NCBI GenBank assembly: GCA_036510655.1
Contig: DATCDQ010000008.1
Span: 5,607 to 69,606 of the forward strand
DNA length: 64,000 nucleotides
Direction of reading: 5' to 3'
Origin: Rathayibacter_A sp036510655
GTDB taxonomy: Bacteria > Actinomycetota > Actinomycetes > Actinomycetales > Microbacteriaceae
The notes beneath the pieces are model-generated. The model was given only the letters and a program-made list of their open reading frames with translations, was not told where the DNA came from and made no database searches. The position numbers and the translations under genes are program-made. Shown here piece after piece: positions 32,166-40,958 of the stretch (the first letter of the stretch is position 1; each line of letters begins with the position of its first letter).

Positions 32166-32558
32166 GTGGCGTACTATTTCGACACGTCGGCACTCGTCAA
32201 GCTCGTCGTAGCCGAGCCTGAGACCGCGGCCTTGCGTGAGTGGCTCGGGTCTGCAGATCGCGGTGCGATCTCGTGCGATTTGGCTCGCACTGAGCTGTTG
32301 CGAGCGGTTCGCCGCGCTGCGCCCGATCGGGTGACGCAAGCGCGAACGGTCATTGCATCGATCACGCTGCTCGAGGTCACCACTGCGATCTTCGAGGAGG
32401 CAAGTCGCCTCGACCCAGCCATCTTGCGCTCCCTCGACGCCATCCATCTCGCGGCTGCGCTTGCACTCGGAGACGATCTCGACGGATTCGTCACCTACGA
32501 CGACAGGCTCGCGCAGGCGGCCGCGGCCAACGGCATCCAGGTGATCAGACCGGCCTGA
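32166..32558 (+). CDS. VapC-type PIN-domain ribonuclease toxin
   Basis: This 130-residue PIN nuclease keeps the expected acidic active-site residues: Asp in YYFDTSALVKLV, Glu in LARTELLRA, Asp in LDAIHLAAAL and Asp in VTYDDRLAQAA. VapC toxins cut specific tRNA or rRNA loops and stop translation. GTG at 32166 lies two bases after the antitoxin stop, with GAGGAG near the end of the antitoxin gene as ribosome site. Confidence 0.9.
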   Translation: MAYYFDTSALVKLVVAEPETAALREWLGSADRGAISCDLARTELLRAVRRAAPDRVTQARTVIASITLLEVTTAIFEEASRLDPAILRSLDAIHLAAALALGDDLDGFVTYDDRLAQAAAANGIQVIRPA

Positions 32559-32849
32559 GCTCGTTCTGCTCGCACAACGACCACGGGCAGCCCGCGTTCG
32601 CGCCGGAGAATAGGGTACTCATTTTTGCTATTTCAGATCCGCCCTATATAAAGCAGAGCTGAAATAGCGAAAACGGACACGCACTTTGCCGGGCGAGACC
32701 GCTTCGCCCGCTGCCCTTCGACAAGCTCAGGAACCGCGCTGTAGCCGAAGCGCCAGCCCGCAGCGCCGAACGAACACGCGGTACACAGTTGCCCTTCGGC
32801 TACGCCCAGGGCGCGGGCAGACCTCGGTCACCTGCCTGCATCCTCGCCC
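32559..32849. repeat. Intergenic region with a 75-base palindromic element and a CTTGTCGAAGGGC-type repeat
   Basis: Bases 32620-32694 hold a palindromic element (CTATTTCAG, ATCCGCCCTATATA, CTGAAATAG, and the GCACTTTGCC end) that is found again in the opposite orientation at 53041-53115. Next to it is a copy of the CTGCCCTTCGACAAGCTCAG repeat (about 32710-32729). No gene is supported here. Confidence 0.75.
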
Positions 32850-33926
32850 CTACGGCACTCGATACAGCCACTCGTCCGTAGCGAACTTTTCGTTGACCAG
32901 CCGCTCCGCCCGTGCCAGCTCCTCGCTCGACACTTCGCTCGCACTCAACCCATACAACCCACGGAAGGTGTCTTCCATGCGCACCATGATCGCCTCGCGG
33001 GACATGCCGGTCTGGCTGCGCAGCGGATCGACGCGCTTCTTCGCACTGGTCGTGCCCTTGTCGCTCAACTTCTCCCGACCGATGCGCAGCACCTGCGTCA
33101 TCTTGTCGGCATCCATGTCGTAGCTCATCGTCACGTGGTGCAGCAGCGCACCGCTGCCGAGCCGTTTTTGCGCGGCGCCACCGATCTTGCCGAGCGGCGA
33201 GGTGATGTCGTTGATCGGCTTGTACGACGCGTCGATTCCGACCGAACGCAGCGCCGTCAGAACCCAGTCGTCGAGGAACGCGTATGAGTCACCGAACGAC
33301 ATCCCGTTCACCAGTGCGATCGGCGCGTACAGCGAATAGGTGATGAACGAACCGGGCTCGACGAACATGGCACCGCCGCCGGTGATGCGCCGAACGAGCT
33401 GCACGCCGTAACGCGCGGCCGCAGCCAGGTCGACTTCGTTCTTCACCGACTGGAAGCTGCCGATGATCACCGCCGGCTCCGAACGCTCCCAGAATCGCAG
33501 TGTCGGCCTGCGCCGGCCGGCCGCAACCTCCTCGGTCAGCACCTGGTCCAGAGCCATCTGCAGCTGCTCGGGGTAGGCCGGGCCGTGGATCAACTGCCAG
33601 TCATAATCCGCCCACGTGCTCGCCTTAGACAGTGCCCGCCTGACCGCGACGGCCACACCATCCGAGGTGAGGCCGAGCATCGTCACGTCACTGGGCACCG
33701 CACGATCGATCGCTTCAGCCAGAGCGGATGCCGCGGTGTCCGCCCGCAGACCGGTCAGCGCCGCATTGATGGCGTCGAGCGCGTCGTCTGGTTCGAGAAA
33801 GAAGTCTCCAGACACGTGGACGTTCGCCAGAACGTCGCCAACCACGTCGAAGTCGACGACCACGAGTTTGCCGCCGGGGATCTTGTATTCGCTGTGCACA
33901 CATCCAGCGTTGCAGATTTGCGGCAC
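32850..33926 (-). CDS. lplA: Lipoate-protein ligase A with N-terminal accessory domain
   Basis: This 358-residue enzyme attaches lipoate (through lipoyl-AMP) to lysines of 2-oxoacid dehydrogenase and glycine-cleavage proteins. The catalytic domain is recognised by PAVIIGSFQSVKNEVDL, the lipoate loop LVRRITGGGAMFVEPGSFI and the lysine motif SPLGKIGG. The first 65 residues (YKIPGGKLVVVDF, NVHVSGDFFLEPDDALDAIN) match the accessory LplB-like domain, which in Escherichia coli LplA lies at the C-terminus. The gene starts with an ATG at 33926. It appears to be a single-gene unit. Confidence 0.9.
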   Translation of the reverse strand: MPQICNAGCVHSEYKIPGGKLVVVDFDVVGDVLANVHVSGDFFLEPDDALDAINAALTGLRADTAASALAEAIDRAVPSDVTMLGLTSDGVAVAVRRALSKASTWADYDWQLIHGPAYPEQLQMALDQVLTEEVAAGRRRPTLRFWERSEPAVIIGSFQSVKNEVDLAAAARYGVQLVRRITGGGAMFVEPGSFITYSLYAPIALVNGMSFGDSYAFLDDWVLTALRSVGIDASYKPINDITSPLGKIGGAAQKRLGSGALLHHVTMSYDMDADKMTQVLRIGREKLSDKGTTSAKKRVDPLRSQTGMSREAIMVRMEDTFRGLYGLSASEVSSEELARAERLVNEKFATDEWLYRVP

Positions 33927-33948
33927 ATTGGCTGGCGTGCGTCGATGC

Positions 33949-33994
33949 GGGTCTCGATACGCCTGCTCGCTACGCTCGCGGGCTACTCGACCAC
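33949..33994. repeat. Single GGTCTCGATACGC repeat arm
   Basis: One arm of the dispersed repeat, GGGTCTCGATACGCCTGCTC to GGCTACTCGACCACC, lies eight bases beyond the end of the GH1 gene, between it and the start of lplA. Confidence 0.7.
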
Positions 33995-34002
33995 CGGACG
34001 CC

Positions 34003-35370
34003 CTACTTGTACGCCTGAATCACGTCGCGATACCAGCGATACGAATCCTTCGGCGTACGTTTCTGCGTCTCGAAGTCCACGTGCACGAGTCCGAAACGCT
34101 GGGAGTAACCAACCGCCCACTCGAAGTTGTCCAGCAGCGACCAGTGGAAATAGCCGCGCACATCCACGCCGGCGGCGATCGCATCCGCCACCGCACCGAG
34201 GTGCGCCTCGGTGTAGGCGATCCGCCGGTTGTCGTGCACCGCGCCATCGGCACCGGGTTTGAGGTTGATCGCGCATCCGTTCTCGGTGATGTAGATCGTC
34301 AGCAGCGCGTCACCGTAGCGTTCCTTGAAGCCGGTGAGCAGTTCCGTGAACGCACTCGGCACGACCGGCCAGGCGAAGTCCGTGAGCGGGTAGCCCTTGA
34401 TCTCGCGCACGCTGAACGGCAGCGTCGAGTCCAGCGCGTGCCCGTCAACCAGGCCGGCGGATGCCGCGCTCGGCGCCCCGACGAGCGTCGGGTTGTAGTA
34501 ATTGACGCCGTACCAGTCGATGGGTGCGCTGATCTCGCGCAGGTCATCGCCAGCGTTCACCGGCAGCAGCGGCTCGAGCTCGGCCGGATACTGGCCGAGC
34601 AGAATCGGGTCGGCGAACATCCAGTTCGCGAGGTTGTCGTAGAGGCCGGCGGCGATCAGGTCCTCCTCGTGGTCGCTGGCCGGCCAGGTCGGCGCGTGGT
34701 TGTTGGCGATGCCGATATTGCCGACGCCGGCAGCCCGCAGCGCCGTCACCGCACGGCCGTGGCCGAGTAGCAAGTTGTGCGCGGCAGGCAGCGCCTCGAG
34801 GCCGAGCTTCTCGCCGGGCGCGTGAATGCCTGCCCCGTAGCCGAGCATCGTCAGCACGACCGGCTCGTTGATGGTGATCCAGCGCGGAATCCGGTCGGCG
34901 AAGTGCTCGCCCATCAGGTGTGCGTAGTCCGCGAACCGTTCGGTGATGTCTCGGTTCAGCCAACCGCCCTTCTCCTCCAGCTCCAACGGGGTGTCCCAGT
35001 GGAACAGCGTCGGCGACGGCTGAATGCCGGCGGTCAACAGCGCATCGACCAAGCGGTCGTAAAAGGCGAGCCCTTCCTGGTTGACCTGACCGCGACCGGA
35101 CGGCTGGATGCGCGACCACGAGAACGAGAACCGGTAGGCGTCGATGCCGAGCTCCTTCATCAATGCGACGTCTTCGGGGTAGCGGTGATAGTGATCGCAG
35201 GCGACGTCGCCCGTGTCGCCGCCGTGCACGCGTCCCGGCTCGCGCACGAACGCATCCCAGCTGGATGGCCCTCGCCGGCCCTCCATGACGGCACCCTCGA
35301 TCTGATAGGCGGCCGTCGACACTCCCCAGAGGAAGTCCGATGGGAGGGCAAACGGGCGGTCGTTCGGCAT
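34003..35370 (-). CDS. GH1 family beta-glucosidase
   Basis: This 455-residue glycoside hydrolase family 1 enzyme releases terminal beta-linked glucose or related sugars from oligosaccharides by a retaining mechanism. It shows the N-terminal signature FLWGVSTAAYQIEGA, the acid/base Glu in WITINEPVV and the nucleophile Glu in YITENG, plus the GYFHWSLLDNFEWAVGYSQR stretch near the end. There is no signal peptide, so it acts in the cytoplasm. AAAGGA lies five bases before the ATG at 35370. No transporter lies next to it. Confidence 0.95.
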   Translation of the reverse strand: MPNDRPFALPSDFLWGVSTAAYQIEGAVMEGRRGPSSWDAFVREPGRVHGGDTGDVACDHYHRYPEDVALMKELGIDAYRFSFSWSRIQPSGRGQVNQEGLAFYDRLVDALLTAGIQPSPTLFHWDTPLELEEKGGWLNRDITERFADYAHLMGEHFADRIPRWITINEPVVLTMLGYGAGIHAPGEKLGLEALPAAHNLLLGHGRAVTALRAAGVGNIGIANNHAPTWPASDHEEDLIAAGLYDNLANWMFADPILLGQYPAELEPLLPVNAGDDLREISAPIDWYGVNYYNPTLVGAPSAASAGLVDGHALDSTLPFSVREIKGYPLTDFAWPVVPSAFTELLTGFKERYGDALLTIYITENGCAINLKPGADGAVHDNRRIAYTEAHLGAVADAIAAGVDVRGYFHWSLLDNFEWAVGYSQRFGLVHVDFETQKRTPKDSYRWYRDVIQAYK

Positions 35371-35500
35371 GGGGGTCCTTTCATGCGTGCTGCTCAGTGT
35401 CAACGAGAAGGTCAGCGTCACCTAGCAAGTCAGTGTCTCACCCTCACGGCCCAATGCCGTGCCACCACTGGTGAGCGCGACCAGTTGCAAGGAGCGGTTG

Positions 35501-35571
35501 CAAGGAGATAGTCGAGTTTGAAGGATAGTTTTGGCCGAAGCGACCTTCTAACCGAACTATCTCCTTCAAAC
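35501..35571. promoter_or_regulatory. Nested inverted repeat upstream of the GH1 gene
   Basis: GTTTGAAGGATAGTT at 35516-35530 pairs with AACTATCTCCTTCAAAC at 35555-35571 with a two-base bulge, and the upstream AAGGAGATAGT (35502-35512) can pair with the same right arm. The two alternative pairings sit about 130 bases before the GH1 start on the minus strand and just after the membrane-protein gene. It may be a terminator of the latter or a regulatory RNA switch; the sequence alone does not decide. Confidence 0.5.
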
Positions 35572-35605
35572 CTCGTGCGAACCCGACCACGGGGCGGGCG
35601 GAACC

Positions 35606-36127
35606 CTAATGCCGATTCAACCGCTCCCAGGCGTCGAGTGCCGCGTCCTCGTCGTAGATCGGGCGACCGCCGCGGGCGTCGCGGTAGGCGAGAATCACGG
35701 CCGCCACCGACAGGATGGCACAGACCATGCCGGCCGGGTTCGTCACGCCGATCGCGATGCCCAGGCCCGGTTCATGCGCGCCACTGACGATGGTCTGCAG
35801 ACCGGAGGGAGTCGCATCCGGCAACGTCAGCCCGCAGAGGATGCCGAATGCCCACGACGAGAGCAGGATCGCGATCGTCCAGCCGCGGGCCGCATACCCT
35901 GCCCGCGCACCGCGGATCAGCGCGCGCCCGGCTGCCACCTGCAAGGCTGCGATGACGAGCCCGATGAAGAGATAAAGCGGGGTCAGGCTGCCCTCCACAC
36001 CGAACGGAAATCGCCCGACCGCGATCCACGCCGCAACCAGCAATCCGCCGACGATGATCAGGATGCCGGGGGCCACCGAAACCGGCGTGCGCGGCTCGGC
36101 CGCGGCATCCGCCGTTTCTTCGCTCAT
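35606..36127 (-). CDS. Four- to five-segment membrane protein of unknown function
   Basis: This 173-residue protein has a short acidic N-terminus (MSEETADAAAEPR), four or five hydrophobic segments and a hydrophilic C-terminal tail ending YDEDAALDAWERLNRH. I do not recognise a characterised family. It is divergent from an MFS transporter gene. The ATG at 36127 removes nine upstream residues that lack protein-like character. Confidence 0.7.
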   Translation of the reverse strand: MSEETADAAAEPRTPVSVAPGILIIVGGLLVAAWIAVGRFPFGVEGSLTPLYLFIGLVIAALQVAAGRALIRGARAGYAARGWTIAILLSSWAFGILCGLTLPDATPSGLQTIVSGAHEPGLGIAIGVTNPAGMVCAILSVAAVILAYRDARGGRPIYDEDAALDAWERLNRH

Positions 36128-36168
36128 AGTCCCACGATATCCGGGCGGCACGGCACTAACCTGAGTGC

Positions 36169-37527
36169 ATGACCGAGGAAAACGGCCCGATTCACAACGA
36201 CGTGGCCGGCATCAGCACGATGGTCGGCACGAGTGCCGCCGAGCGCATCCCGAAGCGCCGCATCCTGGCCTGGGGGCTGTGGGACTGGGGCTCGGCATCG
36301 TTCAACGCCGTCGCGACGACGTTCGTCTTCACGGTCTACCTGACCGGCAAGGCGTTCGGCGGCGACGCCGTCGTGTCGGCGCAGCTCGGCTGGGCGTTGG
36401 CGATCGCCGGTGTCGCTGTCGCCTTGCTCGCCCCGATCACCGGGCAACGCTCCGACCACGGCGGGCGCCGCAAGCTGTGGCTGGCGGTGAACACGTATCT
36501 GGTGGTCATTGCGCTCGCGCTGATGTTCTTCGTCGAGGCAAAGCCGAGTTTCCTCCTGTTCGGCCTCGTTCTGATCGCGGCTGGCACGATCTTCTTCGAA
36601 TTCGCCGGCGTCAATTACAACGCGATGCTCGCGCAGGTTTCCACGCCGCGCACGATCGGCAAGGTGAGCGGGTTCGGCTGGGGCATGGGCTACATCGGCG
36701 GCATCGTGCTGCTGCTCATCGTCTACTTCGGGTTCATCCACCCGGACGTCGGCCTGTTCGGCGTCACCAGCGCGGACGGCTTGTCGGTGCGCGTTTCGAT
36801 GCTCATCGCCGCCGCCTGGTTCGGCCTGTTCGCGCTGCCCGTGCTCTTTTCGGTTCCCGGCAACCGGGCGATGACGGATGCCGCGGCCAAGCGGGTCAGC
36901 TTCTTCCGCTCCTACGCGATCCTCGGCCACGACATCGCGCGCCTCTGGCGCACTAGCCGGCACACCGTGTATTTTCTGATTGCCAGCGCGATCTTCCGTG
37001 ATGGACTCACCGGCGTCTTCACCTTCGGCGGTGTGCTTGCTGCGGGCACATTCGGCTTCAAGCCTGCGGAGGTGATCATTTTCGCCATCGCCGCGAACGT
37101 GGTGGCCGGCATCTCGACCGTCGCGGTCGGGGCACTCGACGACCGGCTCGGCCCGAAGCCGGTGATCGTGACCGCCTTGATCGGTCTGGTGGTCTGCGGA
37201 ACGCTGGTCTTCGTGCTGCATTCCGGTGGCCAAACCGTGTTCTGGATCTTCGGCTTAGCTCTGTGCCTGTTCGTCGGACCCGCGCAGTCAGCCAGTCGCT
37301 CATTCCTCGCGCGGCTGATCCCGAACGGCAGGGAGGGCGAGGTCTTCGGCCTGTATGCCACGACCGGGAAGGCGGCAACCGCACTGGCGCCCGCCGCCTT
37401 CGCCCTGTTCGTGACGATCGGCGGTGCTCAGTACTGGGGCATCCTCGGCATCGTGCTCGTGCTCGCGATCGGTCTCGGACTGCTCATCCCGGTGCGCGCG
37501 AAGCAGGAGCAGCTCGCCGACCGCTGA
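36169..37527 (+). CDS. MFS transporter, UMF1/Atg22-like family
   Basis: This 452-residue protein has about 12 transmembrane segments and the UMF1/Atg22-type start ILAWGLWDWGSASFNAVATT, followed by VFTVYLTGKAF, the FFEFAGVNYNAML segment and GFGWGMGYIGGI. Members of this group are thought to export amino acids or other small molecules; the substrate is unknown. The 42 bases to the divergent membrane-protein gene must hold both promoters. It is followed by the alarmone synthetase gene after 59 bases. Confidence 0.85.
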   Translation: MTEENGPIHNDVAGISTMVGTSAAERIPKRRILAWGLWDWGSASFNAVATTFVFTVYLTGKAFGGDAVVSAQLGWALAIAGVAVALLAPITGQRSDHGGRRKLWLAVNTYLVVIALALMFFVEAKPSFLLFGLVLIAAGTIFFEFAGVNYNAMLAQVSTPRTIGKVSGFGWGMGYIGGIVLLLIVYFGFIHPDVGLFGVTSADGLSVRVSMLIAAAWFGLFALPVLFSVPGNRAMTDAAAKRVSFFRSYAILGHDIARLWRTSRHTVYFLIASAIFRDGLTGVFTFGGVLAAGTFGFKPAEVIIFAIAANVVAGISTVAVGALDDRLGPKPVIVTALIGLVVCGTLVFVLHSGGQTVFWIFGLALCLFVGPAQSASRSFLARLIPNGREGEVFGLYATTGKAATALAPAAFALFVTIGGAQYWGILGIVLVLAIGLGLLIPVRAKQEQLADR

Positions 37528-37586
37528 GCCGCAGCGCATTCGTAATTCTCACGCAGCGCACAAGGCTGTGCTTTAGGTTTGACGCC

Positions 37587-38402
37587 GTGAGCACAGAATT
37601 CGAATTGACTGCATCCGTTTTGGGCGAGTCGCCGCATCCTGATTGGTTGACAGACCGAGCCGCCCATGCGCTCGAGGGCGTCGACGATACGACGCTCGAT
37701 GAGATCCGGCTTTTGCGAGACGATTTCGCCCGGTTCATGATGCCGTACAAGTTCGGCATCGACGAGGTCAATACGAAGATCTCGATCCTGCGCGAAGAGT
37801 TCAGCCAGCTGCACGATTACAACCCGATCGAACACGTTTCGAGCCGCTTGAAAACGCCTGAGAGCATCGTCGCGAAGGTGGTTCGCAAGGAGTGCGACCC
37901 CTCATTCGATGCGATCGGTGCAACGATCATGGACATCGCCGGCGTGCGTGTCACCTGCAGTTTCAGTTCGGATGTCTATCGCGTCTTCGAACTGCTCACC
38001 GGCCAAAGCGACATTCGCCTCGTGACCGCCAAGGACTATATCGCTCATCCCAAGCCGAACGGCTACAAGAGCCTGCACGCGATCGTCGAGGTGCCGGTCT
38101 TCCTGTCTGCCGGGCCGAAGCCGGTATTCGTCGAGGTGCAGATCCGCACGGTCGCGATGGACTTCTGGGCCAGCCTCGAGCACAAGATCTACTACAAGTA
38201 CGACAGGGCCGTTCCGCAGGACCTGCTCGACGAACTCAAGGAGGCTGCGGAGACCGCCAGCCGCCTGGACGCGAAAATGGAACGTCTGCACTCCGAGATC
38301 CGCGGTGCTGTCGAGCCGAACGAGCCGCGCCTGGCGCTGGTGCCCGGCGACGACACGCTGCAGCAGTTCCACGAGGCGCGCCAACAATTCAGCGACGTGT
38401 AG
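37587..38402 (+). CDS. Small alarmone synthetase (RelQ/YjbM-like)
   Basis: This 271-residue protein is a single-domain (p)ppGpp synthetase. The synthetase motifs are visible: MDIAGVRVTCSFSSDVYRVF, the substrate-binding DYIAHPKPNGYKSLHAIVEV, and EVQIRTVAMDFWASLEHKIY. No hydrolase domain precedes it and no TGS or ACT domain follows, so it can make but not degrade the alarmone. GTG at 37587 is the likely start. Such enzymes tune growth under cell-wall or nutrient stress. Confidence 0.9.
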   Translation: MSTEFELTASVLGESPHPDWLTDRAAHALEGVDDTTLDEIRLLRDDFARFMMPYKFGIDEVNTKISILREEFSQLHDYNPIEHVSSRLKTPESIVAKVVRKECDPSFDAIGATIMDIAGVRVTCSFSSDVYRVFELLTGQSDIRLVTAKDYIAHPKPNGYKSLHAIVEVPVFLSAGPKPVFVEVQIRTVAMDFWASLEHKIYYKYDRAVPQDLLDELKEAAETASRLDAKMERLHSEIRGAVEPNEPRLALVPGDDTLQQFHEARQQFSDV

Positions 38403-38416
38403 CCCTGGCCCGCACG

Positions 38417-38453
38417 GTGGTCGAGTAGCGAGGAACGAGCGTATCGAGACCCG
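38417..38453. repeat. Single GGTCGAGTAGC repeat arm
   Basis: GGTGGTCGAGTAGCGAGGAA through GAGCGTATCGAGACCCG lies between the alarmone synthetase and idi genes. Confidence 0.7.
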
Positions 38454-38491
38454 TTTTCCGCGCACGGCGGGCCAGGGGCGAAAATGGACCT

Positions 38492-39031
38492 ATGAGCTCC
38501 ACACGCGCGCACACCGAACAAGTCGTCCTCCTCGCCGAGGACGGCACCCCGATCGGTGTCACGGACAAGGCAACAGTGCACGATGCGAACACTCCCCTGC
38601 ACCTGGCCTTTTCCTGCCACGTTTACGACGGCGAAGGCCGCATCCTGGTCACCCAGCGCGCTCTGTCCAAGCGCACCTGGCCGGGCATCTGGACGAACTC
38701 GTTCTGCGGGCATCCGGCACCGGACGAAGCAAGCGAGGATGCCGTGCAGCGGCGCTCGCGACGCGAGTTGGGCGTCCGCGTTGAGGAGCTGACGCTCGCG
38801 CTGCCCGACTTCCGCTACCGGGCGACGGATGCCAGCGGTGTCGTCGAGAACGAGATCTGCCCTGTCTACACCGCAACCACGACGGATGCGATCGCCCCCG
38901 CCGCAGACGAGGTCGCCGCATGGCGCTGGGTCGACCCGGCCGACTTGCTCACCGCCGTCGCCGCGACCCCGTGGGCGTTCAGCCCGTGGCTCACTCTGCA
39001 GTTGCCACTGCTGTACGCCGCGGCGGTGTAA
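38492..39031 (+). CDS. idi: Isopentenyl-diphosphate delta-isomerase type I
   Basis: This 179-residue NUDIX-fold isomerase interconverts isopentenyl and dimethylallyl diphosphate for isoprenoid synthesis. Catalytic Cys is in NSFCGHP and catalytic Glu in VVENEICPV; metal ligands come from THDANTPLHLAFSCHVYD and the RRELGV helix. Length fits the bacterial enzyme. No other isoprenoid genes are next to it. Confidence 0.95.
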   Translation: MSSTRAHTEQVVLLAEDGTPIGVTDKATVHDANTPLHLAFSCHVYDGEGRILVTQRALSKRTWPGIWTNSFCGHPAPDEASEDAVQRRSRRELGVRVEELTLALPDFRYRATDASGVVENEICPVYTATTTDAIAPAADEVAAWRWVDPADLLTAVAATPWAFSPWLTLQLPLLYAAAV

Positions 39032-39060
39032 GGCGGCCCACTCGAGCGGGCACAGCGGGA

Positions 39061-39585
39061 TTACGCGATGCGCGTTCCGTCGACGTGGCCGACATGCAAC
39101 CAGGTGGCGGCGTCGTCGCTGGATACCCAGCCGTCCCAGGTGTAGCTCTCGCGGGTGATCTCGCTGAAGTTCCAGCGGATCAGTCGTCCGTCGTTTTGCG
39201 TGCCGTCCTGCCGGATGCCTTTGTGCCAGCCGATCGCCACAAGGTTCGCATACTGGTTCGCGGCCGGGCTGAAGAAGCTGACCCGTACGACCCCGGCGAC
39301 CGGGTCGTACACGCGCAGCGCTGTCGCGACCGTCTCGGAAACTGACGGGTCTTCTGCACTCGGCACGACCTCGACATCCTGAACGGCGCGCCCGCCGAGC
39401 ACGAATGACACGACCCAGGTGAACGAACGCTCCGCCCACTGGCCGGTGGCTTCGTCGAGGCTGCGGCCGCGGGCATCCCAGGTGCCGATGAGCTTGCCGA
39501 AACGGCGCATCCGCGCGGGATATTTGGTGGTCGGCCCATCCGTGATCAGGGCGCGAGCGAAGTCGCTTGGCGGGTTGTCGGTCAC
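39061..39585 (-). CDS. Lipocalin-like hypothetical protein (DUF1579-like)
   Basis: This 174-residue protein begins with a helix and then forms a repeating beta pattern (LIGTWDARGRSLDEATGQW, FTWVVSFVLGGRAVQDVEVV, LRVYDPVAGVVRVSFFS) like the calycin/DUF1579 barrels that bind small ligands. I cannot assign a ligand. GTG at 39585 lies seven bases after the dcd stop, so it is probably cotranscribed with dcd. Confidence 0.7.
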   Translation of the reverse strand: MTDNPPSDFARALITDGPTTKYPARMRRFGKLIGTWDARGRSLDEATGQWAERSFTWVVSFVLGGRAVQDVEVVPSAEDPSVSETVATALRVYDPVAGVVRVSFFSPAANQYANLVAIGWHKGIRQDGTQNDGRLIRWNFSEITRESYTWDGWVSSDDAATWLHVGHVDGTRIA

Positions 39586-39592
39586 GCGCGTC

Positions 39593-40198
39593 TCACCGGC
39601 CCGCTTTTCCGGCTTCGGATGCGCCGACATCCGTCCTGTGGAAGTTCTGGAACGACCTCGAGGCGGTCGGCCCACGCTGTCCTTGGTAGCGCGAACTGTA
39701 CGGGCCGGACCCATATGGATGCTCCGCGGCCGACGACAGCCGGAAAAAGCACATCTGCCCGATCTTCATTCCCGGCCAGAGCTTGATCGGAAGCGTCGCG
39801 ACGTTGCTGAGCTCGAGCGTGACGTGCCCCGTGAAGCCGGGGTCGATGAATCCGGCCGTCGAATGGGTGAGCAGGCCGAGCCGGCCGAGCGAGCTCTTGC
39901 CCTCCAGGCGCGCGGCCACATCGTCGGGCAGCGACACCTGCTCGTAGGTGGACCCGAGCACGAATTCTCCGGGATGCAGGATGAACGCCTGGTCGGTGTC
40001 GACCTCGACCAGGTGGGTGAGTTCTGGCTGATCTTCCGCCGGGTCGATGAAGGGATACTTGTGATTGTCGAACAGCCGGAAGTAGCGGTCGATGCGCACG
40101 TCGATGCTGGATGGCTGCAGCATGTCGGGGTCATACGGATGCAGCGCAATCCGCCCGGCGTTCAACTCGGCCTTGATATCACGATCAGACAGCAGCAC
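39593..40198 (-). CDS. dcd: dCTP deaminase
   Basis: This 201-residue enzyme deaminates dCTP to dUTP, and in many actinobacteria also hydrolyses it to dUMP. It has LLSDRDIKAEL at the start, the trimer-active-site motif LEGKSSLGRLGL with catalytic region, and HSTAGFIDPGFTGHVTLEL. Length and motifs match the bifunctional type, but bifunctionality is not proven by sequence alone. It is the first gene of a two-gene unit. Confidence 0.95.
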   Translation of the reverse strand: MLLSDRDIKAELNAGRIALHPYDPDMLQPSSIDVRIDRYFRLFDNHKYPFIDPAEDQPELTHLVEVDTDQAFILHPGEFVLGSTYEQVSLPDDVAARLEGKSSLGRLGLLTHSTAGFIDPGFTGHVTLELSNVATLPIKLWPGMKIGQMCFFRLSSAAEHPYGSGPYSSRYQGQRGPTASRSFQNFHRTDVGASEAGKAGR

Positions 40199-40325
40199 AC
40201 GGCCAGACTATCGGAACGGATGTTGCGGGCGGATTTCGGATGCGAGCGCCGTGCGGATGCCGGCGCCTTGCGGATGCGTCGCGTTGCGGATGCGCATGCC
40301 TTGCTTCGCGCTCTAGCCTGTCAGC

Positions 40326-40958
40326 ATGCAGACAACACGCGGCCTCGATCGACTGGTGTTCTTCACGGACGCGGTGACCGCCATCGCGATCACACTACTC
40401 ATTCTTCCGCTCGTCACCTCGGTAACCGAGGCTGCGGCCGCCGGGCACACAGCCGCGCAGTTTCTCGGCGACAATGTCGACCAGTTGGCAGCGTTTGCCC
40501 TGAGCTTCGCCGTGATCGCGCGCTTCTGGGTATCGCATCACGCGATGTTCGAGCACATCACGTCATACAACGGGCAGCTGCTTCTGCTCAGTCTGATCTG
40601 GGCGTTCACCATCGTTGTGCTGCCGCTGCCAACGGAAATGATCTCGCAATTCAAGACGACGCCGGCAACCATCGGCATCTACATCGGCACGTTGACCGTG
40701 AGCAGTCTAACGCTGACGGTGATGGCGCTACTGATCCGCAAGCATCCGGTGCTTGAGGACCCGAACAATCCCCTGAAAGGCAATAGAGCGTTCGCCAGCA
40801 TCAGCACAACGATCCTGTTTGCTATCGCACTCGTGATCGGCGTGCTCGTGCCGCCGATCAACTTCTTCGCACTGCTCATCGTCTTCCTGTCGATTCCGGC
40901 GCAGGCGATCTACGACCGCCGCGCTGCCGCGCGTGCCCCCATCCGGACCATCCGCTGA
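40326..40958 (+). CDS. TMEM175-family (DUF1211) channel-like membrane protein
   Basis: This 210-residue protein has six hydrophobic segments and the TMEM175 signature in segment 1: LVFFTDAVTAIAITLLIL, followed by FALSFAVIARFWVSHHAMFE. Bacterial TMEM175 proteins form tetrameric potassium channels without a classical selectivity loop. It lies divergent from dcd. The word TTGCCCCAAATGACCCTTC starts two bases after its stop. Confidence 0.85.
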   Translation: MQTTRGLDRLVFFTDAVTAIAITLLILPLVTSVTEAAAAGHTAAQFLGDNVDQLAAFALSFAVIARFWVSHHAMFEHITSYNGQLLLLSLIWAFTIVVLPLPTEMISQFKTTPATIGIYIGTLTVSSLTLTVMALLIRKHPVLEDPNNPLKGNRAFASISTTILFAIALVIGVLVPPINFFALLIVFLSIPAQAIYDRRAAARAPIRTIR

